Shown piece after piece: positions 6,024 to 10,787 of a stretch of 10,787 nucleotides of DNA; the first letter of the stretch is position 1; every line of letters begins with the position of its first letter. Below the pieces are notes generated by a model. It was not told the DNA's origin. It worked only from the letters and a program-made list of their open reading frames with translations, and made no database searches. Location: positions 1 through 10,787 of the forward strand of contig JALOPK010000277.1 of the NCBI GenBank assembly GCA_025453925.1, given 5' to 3'. This stretch comes from Candidatus Eiseniibacteriota bacterium. Lineage in GTDB: Bacteria > JAFGKV01. Position numbers and translations under genes: made by a program.

Positions 6024-7697
6024 GTGTCTCGAGTCCGGGTTCTCGCATCTGCATTCGTCTTGCTCTGGAGCGCGATCCCCGGAGTCTCCCACTCGTCCGT
6101 GCTGCTCCACGAAATCCTCCCGCCCACCCCACAGGCGTACGCCCATTTCGGCCAGGGCCTCGCCGGGGGAGGAGACGTCAATGGAGACCGCTACGATGAC
6201 ATCGTGGTGGGGGCTCCTGACTTCGACCTCGGGGGTGGACTCGAGAATGCCGGAGAGGCCTACGTCTTCAGCGGGAAGACGGGCACTCTCCTGTGGTCAT
6301 GCACCTCTCCGAACCCGGAGGCCGGGGCCCATTTCGGACTTGGAGTCACCATCATTCGAGACCTCAATGGTGACGGCTTCGACGACGTCGTGGTCGGCGC
6401 ACCTGATGAGGACATGGAGAGTGGCCTCACGGATGCGGGGGGGGTCTATGTGTTCTGCGGCCGGACGGGGGTACTCCTCATGACGATCGTCTCCCCGGAT
6501 CCCGAGGTGTCGGGGAAGTTCGGCCGCTCGGTTGCCGCCCCGGGAGATATGGATCTCGACGGTGTTGACGACGTTCTTGTGGGCGCGACCGGCGAGACGT
6601 CAGACGGGGGACTTGTCCCGGCTGGGCTGGTCTATGCGATGAGCGGGGTGACAGGATCGCATCTCTTGACCTTCGTGTCGCCGAACGAAGAGGCCAACGG
6701 CTGTTTCGGCCACGCCATCGCCGGGGCTGGTCACACCAACGCAGACGCATACCCCGATGTCATTGTCGGTGCTCCTTTTGAGAACAACCCGGGCTATCCG
6801 GAGAGCACCGGCCGAGCCTACCTATTTGACGGCCATACTGCAGCCGTCCGCTTCTCTTTCCAGGGGTATAACACCTCCGAGGACGACAACTTCGGATGGT
6901 CAGTCGCCGGGGGTGGTGATTCGGACGGTGACGGATACGACGATATGGCGATCGGAGCCCCGGGCCAGGACTACAATGGGGGACTTCAGTGGACGGACAC
7001 GGGCTGGGTGTACCGGTTCAGCGGCCTCACGGGTAGTAGTCGCCCTATCGATCTCGAGCTGTTTGAGGGGATATACATGTATAACGGCGAGTCGGTTGCC
7101 TGCATTGGTGACTGGGATCGCGACGGATTCGACGACGTTGCGTACGGAGAGCCTGGCCCTGGAGAGATTGATCTCTCGGGCGGAGTCGAGATCATCAGCG
7201 GGGCCACCGGCACCTGGATTGACTGGGCGGAGCCTCCCGCACCTGAGGGCTGGGGAGCGTTCGGAATGGTGCTCGCGGCAGTAGGAGACGTCAATGACGA
7301 CTGGTACCCAGACTTCGCCGTCACGTCGCTCTATGCCGATGTGATCTACGAGGATACGGGAAGAGTCTGGGTCATCGGCAGGCCCCATCCCACCATTTCC
7401 CTGTCGGCCCAGGCCTCCTCTACCCACTTCGTCCTGCTCACCTGGAACGCAGTTGACGGCGCGACACAGTACTGGATCTACGGAGCAGTGAACGATCCCT
7501 ACTTCGAACCGCAATCCGAGGGCCCCTCCAATAACCTGGTGGCCGTGACCTCCGGCACCGCGTGGATCAGCCTTGCGCCGACGGGAAACGAGGACGCCAA
7601 CTGGACGTATCTGGTGGTGGCGATGAACAGCGCCGGCGTGAGCCTGTGCAAGTCGAATCGCGCCGGCGAGTTCGACCGGGAGGTGGAATCGCCGTAG
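6024..7697 (+). CDS. Secreted FG-GAP (integrin-alpha-like) seven-bladed propeller protein with FN3-like module
   Basis: This gene encodes 557 residues from GTG 6024. A signal peptide (MSRVRVLASAFVLLWSAIPG...) covers about the first 24 residues. Seven FG-GAP repeats follow, each with FG, a calcium-loop motif and usually VGAP. The loops are DVNGDRYDD (51), DLNGDGFDD (113), DMDLDGVDD (175), HTNADAYPD (237), DSDGDGYDD (299), DWDRDGFDD (363) and DVNDDWYPD (422). Seven units match a complete integrin-type beta-propeller. Loop 4 starts with H instead of D and may bind calcium poorly. Blades 6 and 7 have lost the VGAP motif. Residues 457-557 (LTWNAVD, YWIYGAVNDPYF, NWTYLVVAMNSAG, SNRAGEFDRE) are homologous to the ends of the two repeat proteins upstream. 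FG-GAP proteins bind ligands at the cell surface; the ligand here is unknown. Confidence 0.92.
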   Translation: MSRVRVLASAFVLLWSAIPGVSHSSVLLHEILPPTPQAYAHFGQGLAGGGDVNGDRYDDIVVGAPDFDLGGGLENAGEAYVFSGKTGTLLWSCTSPNPEAGAHFGLGVTIIRDLNGDGFDDVVVGAPDEDMESGLTDAGGVYVFCGRTGVLLMTIVSPDPEVSGKFGRSVAAPGDMDLDGVDDVLVGATGETSDGGLVPAGLVYAMSGVTGSHLLTFVSPNEEANGCFGHAIAGAGHTNADAYPDVIVGAPFENNPGYPESTGRAYLFDGHTAAVRFSFQGYNTSEDDNFGWSVAGGGDSDGDGYDDMAIGAPGQDYNGGLQWTDTGWVYRFSGLTGSSRPIDLELFEGIYMYNGESVACIGDWDRDGFDDVAYGEPGPGEIDLSGGVEIISGATGTWIDWAEPPAPEGWGAFGMVLAAVGDVNDDWYPDFAVTSLYADVIYEDTGRVWVIGRPHPTISLSAQASSTHFVLLTWNAVDGATQYWIYGAVNDPYFEPQSEGPSNNLVAVTSGTAWISLAPTGNEDANWTYLVVAMNSAGVSLCKSNRAGEFDREVESP

Positions 7698-7817
7698 GAC
7701 GCCCTGGGGTATGATGAGCACGATCGCTCCCGCGTCCCTCATCAATGGCGATCGGCAGGGGCCTTCCCGCTGACAGCGGACCCAGTGCCTGGGGCTCCCG
7801 CAAGAAAGGATGGCGGC

Positions 7818-8813
7818 ATGACTGCCTCAAGGTATCGAATCGTGGTTGCGGCACTCCTCCTTGTGTGGTGCGGGGGCAGCGCGTCGGCGTATGAACCTGG
7901 CTGTTCATTTCCCGGGTTCCTTCGGGCGTTCATCGTCAACGACGTGCCGTATCTGCAGCTGGTCGACGCTGAGCGGACCTCCCGAATCCTGAGCACTCTG
8001 CTGTGGGCCCTTCACGACAGCATCCCGGCTGCGGAACGAGGCATCCGTCTCGACACATCCACGGCTGTTCCGATTCCCGGTGGTATCCTCCACTGGGAGC
8101 AGAAGCCGACCGGATCCGAGATAGTTGGCACACCCGAAGCCCTCCGCTCCTTGGTCGGGTTCGCACCAGGAGACACCCCGATCATCCACCTCGTCACGCA
8201 GGGGCAGAGTGGCCCCCGGCTGCCCGTCACGGTTGAGAAGGTCGTGCTCCACGCGGACTGGGGGATCGCGCACGTCGTGCTTCGGTGCATGCCGCTTGAC
8301 TCCGCCGTGGCGGCCGCGCTCACCACGGCGAACTGCTGGCGCGCGCTCCTCGGATACTGCCCGGGACTTCGCCCCAGGGTCGAGCCAGCCAGGGTGATGG
8401 ACCCGACATGCCCTCCTGAGATCGCGCGGAAGGCCGCCGAACTGACGACGGCCTTCTTCCCGGCTGGCGCGCCCGAGGCCTCGCGCAACGTCAGCATGTC
8501 TCCAATCAGATACGGGAGCCCCCAGAGAGATGCCACGATGCTCTACGTGATCATCGCGAGCTATGGCGAGAAGGGGGTGACGGGAACCCTGTGGCTACTC
8601 GATGCTGAGGGCTCGGTGCTCCAATCGATCACCGGCTGCAGCCACAACCGGATCATCGGGCCGTTCGAGTTCCATCCCAGCATCTCCGAGGCATTGGCGG
8701 TGTTCTGGGGCGATGGCTATGGCGGAGGCATCGAGGTCCTGCAGTTTGACTCCTATCCCCCCACCGCCCCTCACTTGGTGAGCCGCATGAGGGTGGACAC
8801 ATGGTTCGACTGA
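7818..8813 (+). CDS. Secreted protein of unknown family
   Basis: This gene encodes 331 residues from the ATG at 7818, which has AAAGGA about 7 bases upstream. An in-frame GTG at 7785 would add 11 residues before the signal peptide and is less likely. Residues 1-23 are a classic signal peptide (RYRIVVAALLLVW, then GGSASA cut before YEPGC). The cysteine there lacks a lipobox, so a lipoprotein is unlikely. I do not recognise the mature protein. It is mixed alpha/beta in look. Its final third alternates short strands (LYVIIASYG, GTLWLLDAEG, ALAVFWGDGYGGGIEVLQFD). There is no FN3-like end module, unlike the three genes before it. The gene follows the FG-GAP gene after 120 bp in which no convincing promoter or terminator was seen. 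Confidence 0.85.
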   Translation: MTASRYRIVVAALLLVWCGGSASAYEPGCSFPGFLRAFIVNDVPYLQLVDAERTSRILSTLLWALHDSIPAAERGIRLDTSTAVPIPGGILHWEQKPTGSEIVGTPEALRSLVGFAPGDTPIIHLVTQGQSGPRLPVTVEKVVLHADWGIAHVVLRCMPLDSAVAAALTTANCWRALLGYCPGLRPRVEPARVMDPTCPPEIARKAAELTTAFFPAGAPEASRNVSMSPIRYGSPQRDATMLYVIIASYGEKGVTGTLWLLDAEGSVLQSITGCSHNRIIGPFEFHPSISEALAVFWGDGYGGGIEVLQFDSYPPTAPHLVSRMRVDTWFD

Positions 8814-8863
8814 GACCTCGATGAACGCGAAGGTATCTTCGGCATAGCGGCTCCAGAGCATCC

Positions 8864-8878
8864 GGCGCGTCTTGCGCC
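8864..8878 (+). terminator. Weak terminator-like hairpin after the 7818-8813 gene
   Basis: GGCGC-GTCTT-GCGCC forms a 5-bp GC stem about 50 bases after the stop. Only two T residues follow, so an efficient intrinsic terminator is doubtful. Confidence 0.2.
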
Positions 8879-8960
8879 TTGCGTGGGGGTGCCGCTCTTT
8901 CTGCGTGTCAGGGGGGGCGTCCCGTTCGTCTGCGTCGGTGTCGAAAGAGAGGAACTCCTG

Positions 8961-9188
8961 ATGAAACGTACCACCGCGCTGAAGGTGCTGAATCCCATTC
9001 TTGCCGTTGTCGTGGCGAACCAGATTGTCACCGGCCTGGCGCAGGGGCTGATTCCGTATGAGACCTATGAAGTCCTGCACGGCGGCGGAGGGATCATCGC
9101 GACGGCGGTCATCGTGCTCCATGTGGTGTTGAACTGGAATTGGGTGAAGGCGACCTACCTGAGGAAAGCCCGCCCGGCCAAGGCATAG
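8961..9188 (+). CDS. DUF4405-like small membrane protein
   Basis: This gene encodes 75 residues. ATG 8961 has AGAGGA 7 bases upstream. Upstream in-frame codons from 8883 encode unrelated sequence and are probably untranslated. Two hydrophobic helices are seen (about 9-31 and 44-61), joined by IPYETYEVLHGGGG. The pattern VLHxGGG then LHxxLNWNWVK, with H40 and H54, is that of DUF4405 proteins, which resemble half of a cytochrome b561-type di-helix bundle and may bind haem between histidines. Haem binding is an inference from the family. The tail (YLRKARPAKA) is basic and probably cytoplasmic. A ferritin-like gene follows after 69 bp in the same direction, so the two may be co-transcribed. Confidence 0.8.
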   Translation: MKRTTALKVLNPILAVVVANQIVTGLAQGLIPYETYEVLHGGGGIIATAVIVLHVVLNWNWVKATYLRKARPAKA

Positions 9189-9257
9189 GCACTCCACGCG
9201 GCGAGGTTGGAGCCGGACGTGCGTACGGCCCGGCACGCCTGGAGAGGAGGTGAGCAC

Positions 9258-9761
9258 GTGGTGACCCGAGATGCCCAGATCGAGATCCTTCGCCTGCTCG
9301 AAGAGAACGAACGAGGCATGTCCGAGTTCTACCACGAGTGTGCCGAGCGATTCGTCAACCACACAGCCGTCTGGCGTCAACTCGCGACAGAGGAAGACAC
9401 CCATGCGCTCATGGTCGAGGTCATTCGATCACTGGTGGAGGAGGGCGGCATCGACCTTGGGCATCGACTCTCGTGGGATGCCGTGGGAACGCTCGCGCGG
9501 CACGTCCGCGATCAGCTTGACGCGGTGAAAGCCAGGGTGCCTTCGATGGAATATGCGGTGGTCTTTGCCGATTCCGTTGAGCACCTATCTGCAGAGAGCG
9601 GAGCGTTTCACGTGCATGAGGGTGACCCCCCGGAACTGGCGAACCTGCTGCACCATCTGGCCGAAGACTCCCTTCGTCACGCGAGGTCGATCGAAGAACT
9701 GGCAGCGGCTCACGGAGGCGCCATGTGGGATGCAGCTAAGGACGAGGCGGGGAAGGAGTGA
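9258..9761 (+). CDS. Ferritin-like / rubrerythrin-like protein
   Basis: This gene encodes 167 residues from GTG 9258; AGGAGG ends 7 bases upstream, and an adjacent GTG at 9261 is possible. The protein appears all-helical. Helix 1 has several acidic residues (LEENERGMSEFYHECAERF). Helix 2 has WRQLATEEDTHA, where E46 and H49 make the ExxH metal motif of ferritin-like proteins. The second half repeats the pattern more loosely (FADSVEHL; LAEDSLRHARSIEEL) with no exact second ExxH, because position 138 is S before H141. A di-iron site is therefore plausible but not certain. No CxxC rubredoxin domain is present, so this is not a classical rubrerythrin. The role may be iron binding or peroxide or oxygen handling. 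The stop overlaps or touches the start of the next gene, which suggests translational coupling. Confidence 0.8.
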   Translation: MVTRDAQIEILRLLEENERGMSEFYHECAERFVNHTAVWRQLATEEDTHALMVEVIRSLVEEGGIDLGHRLSWDAVGTLARHVRDQLDAVKARVPSMEYAVVFADSVEHLSAESGAFHVHEGDPPELANLLHHLAEDSLRHARSIEELAAAHGGAMWDAAKDEAGKE

Positions 9762-9763
9762 AG

Positions 9764-10396
9764 GTGGGACCGGTCGATCAACCTCCCCATGAGGCGAACA
9801 CGAACCCATCCCGCAGGGTGAACGCCATCACTGTGTTCTGCGCCTCCAGCCGGCAGTGTGACACCGTGTACCACGATGCGGCACGCCGTTTGGGCCAGGT
9901 ACTGGCCGGCAACGGGATCACCGTTGTGTACGGCGGCGGGGCAATCGGCTCCATGGGAGCCCTGGCCGATGGTGCACTCGCGCGAGGGGGACGGGTGATC
10001 GGGGTGCTTCCCCGCTTCATGCAGGAACTGGAGTGGGGACACAAGGGACTCTCCGAGCTTCACCTGGTGGACGACATGCGCCAGCGAAAGGAGCGGATGC
10101 TCGAGGGGAGCCAGGGCGTGGTGGCGTTGCCTGGGGGCTGTGGTACACTTGAAGAGCTGTTCGAGGTCATCACTCTCAAGCGGCTGGGCTTGTTCGTGCA
10201 CCCCATCATCCTTGTGAATACCCGCCGGTTCTTCGATTCTCTGGTGCAGCTTCTCTCCTTGGCCATCACTGAACGCTTCATGGATCAGCGTCATGCGGCC
10301 ATGTGGCAGGTGGTGTCAGAGCCGGAAGAAGTCCCGGGAGCGCTGGAAGCGGCTCCACCCTGGTCGAGAGACGCCCGGCGATTCGCGGCACTGTGA
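9764..10396 (+). CDS. LOG-family protein (TIGR00730), probable nucleoside 5'-monophosphate phosphoribohydrolase
   Basis: This gene encodes 210 residues from GTG 9764, with AAGGAG ending 5 bases upstream. GTG 9758, which overlaps the previous stop as GTGA, would add two residues and is also possible. It has the Rossmann-like LOG fold with ITVFCASS near residues 22-29, YGGGAIGSMG at 56-65 (S where L is usual), the RxRK region at 106-109 and the signature PGGCGTLEE at 123-131, with E131 as the family's catalytic glutamate. Family members are often labelled lysine decarboxylase. Characterised ones instead remove the base from nucleoside monophosphates, including cytokinin ribotides. The length is near the usual 180-220 residues. 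The C-terminal APPWSRDARRFAAL is a low-conservation tail. It is cytoplasmic. Confidence 0.9.
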   Translation: MGPVDQPPHEANTNPSRRVNAITVFCASSRQCDTVYHDAARRLGQVLAGNGITVVYGGGAIGSMGALADGALARGGRVIGVLPRFMQELEWGHKGLSELHLVDDMRQRKERMLEGSQGVVALPGGCGTLEELFEVITLKRLGLFVHPIILVNTRRFFDSLVQLLSLAITERFMDQRHAAMWQVVSEPEEVPGALEAAPPWSRDARRFAAL

Positions 10397-10469
10397 TGTG
10401 GTTGCCCGTTACGCGACAGTGTTGACGAGATCGCCCATGTGTGATCGGTTCCACTCAGCGAGGTTTGGC

Positions 10470-10787
10470 ATGGATGAGACGACACGACTGAGTACCCTGT
10501 TTGAGCGGGAGTGGGAAGCGTCTATGGAGCGGTATCCGACGTGGGCTTCGGGCCTCGGCGACCGTCGCTACAATGACCAGTGGGAAGATCAGAGTCTCGG
10601 CGCCATCCAGGCATGGAGCGACCGTCTGGCAGCGGTCGTCAGGGAACTCGACGCCTTCGATTCCGATCTTCTCACCCCGCTGGATCGGCTGAACCGGGAG
10701 CTGCTGCGCCTCCACTATGCCAATGAAGTTGAGGAACATCAGCAGGGTCTTTCCTGCCTTGCCCTCAATCAGCGGGACGGCCCTCAG
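10470..10787 (+). CDS. DUF885 family protein, N-terminal part only
   Basis: The frame opens at ATG 10470, has a weak GAGG about 8 bases upstream, and stays open to the window end (106 residues). A second in-frame ATG at 10437 would add 11 residues but has a poorer ribosome site. The start (LFEREWEASMERYPTWASGL, then GDRRYND) and ALNQRDGPQ near residue 98 are characteristic of DUF885 proteins. These are usually 550-600 residues long, often exported or periplasmic, and related to zinc-dependent peptidases. The metal motif (HExxH-like) would lie in the missing part. No signal peptide is seen at either start, so this copy may be cytoplasmic or its start may differ. Confidence 0.82.
   Translation, partial: MDETTRLSTLFEREWEASMERYPTWASGLGDRRYNDQWEDQSLGAIQAWSDRLAAVVRELDAFDSDLLTPLDRLNRELLRLHYANEVEEHQQGLSCLALNQRDGPQ

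Noticed and set aside
5137-6483. Long + strand open frame of 448 codons opposite the transposase and into the FG-GAP gene
   Set aside because: It is antisense to the IS110 transposase and then out of frame with the FG-GAP gene. It is rich in P, R, S and T with no domain, as expected for a shadow in GC-rich DNA.
7710-7715. TATGAT as a possible -10 box before the 7818 gene
   Set aside because: There is no matching -35 box at the right distance, and a single hexamer is weak evidence.
6900-7745. Minus-strand open frame of 281 codons over the FG-GAP gene
   Set aside because: It is antisense to a gene with seven clear FG-GAP motifs, and its own protein matches no family.
8595-9404. Minus-strand open frame of 269 codons across three + strand genes
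   Set aside because: It crosses the secreted unknown, the DUF4405 and the ferritin-like genes, all better supported by start signals and motifs.
10422-10450. TTGACG as a possible -35 box before the DUF885 gene
   Set aside because: No acceptable -10 box lies 16-18 bases downstream.

Overview
The window is a stretch of GC-rich bacterial chromosome. All genes lie on the + strand except one insertion-sequence transposase. Several starts are set by strong GGAGG-type ribosome binding sites. The left three quarters encode large secreted repeat proteins with a common C-terminal fibronectin-III-like module. This architecture is typical of environmental, often uncultured, didermic lineages rich in secreted propeller proteins, such as candidate phyla near the FCB group (for example Eisenbacteria-like genomes). 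That placement is an inference; no rRNA or other taxonomic marker is present.

Layout. Bases 1-1746: the 3' part of a gene for a secreted protein with at least ten tandem repeats of about 47 residues (WHxExVD ... SLALDxxGxPHISY ... LKYAYRD) and a C-terminal module. Bases 1882-4281: a full-length paralogue with a signal peptide, 14 such repeats and the same module. Bases about 4447-5919 hold a decayed IS110-family element on the minus strand. Its transposase keeps the DEDD residues and the serine-domain motif but has a deletion plus frameshift near its C-terminus. The conserved tail survives out of frame at 4540-4469. Upstream of the transposase is a 238-351 base non-coding region where a bridge RNA is expected. 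It contains short matches to the element's other end and to the outer flank, in positions that would suit bridge-RNA guides. Bases 6024-7697: a secreted seven-repeat FG-GAP (integrin-alpha-like) beta-propeller that ends in the same C-terminal module. Bases 7818-8813: a secreted protein of unknown family.

The right quarter is ordinary small-gene territory. It has a 75-residue two-helix DUF4405-like membrane protein (8961-9188), a ferritin-like/rubrerythrin-like protein (9258-9761), a LOG-family (TIGR00730) nucleotide phosphoribohydrolase overlapping or abutting it (9764-10396), and the start of a DUF885 protein that runs off the window (10470-10787).

How the genes relate. The three propeller-type proteins probably act outside the cytoplasm and share a C-terminal end module, which may be an attachment or export module or simply a structural cap. 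The ferritin-like and LOG genes look translationally coupled; the DUF4405 gene just upstream may belong to the same transcript. No tRNA, rRNA, CRISPR array or phage genes were seen.
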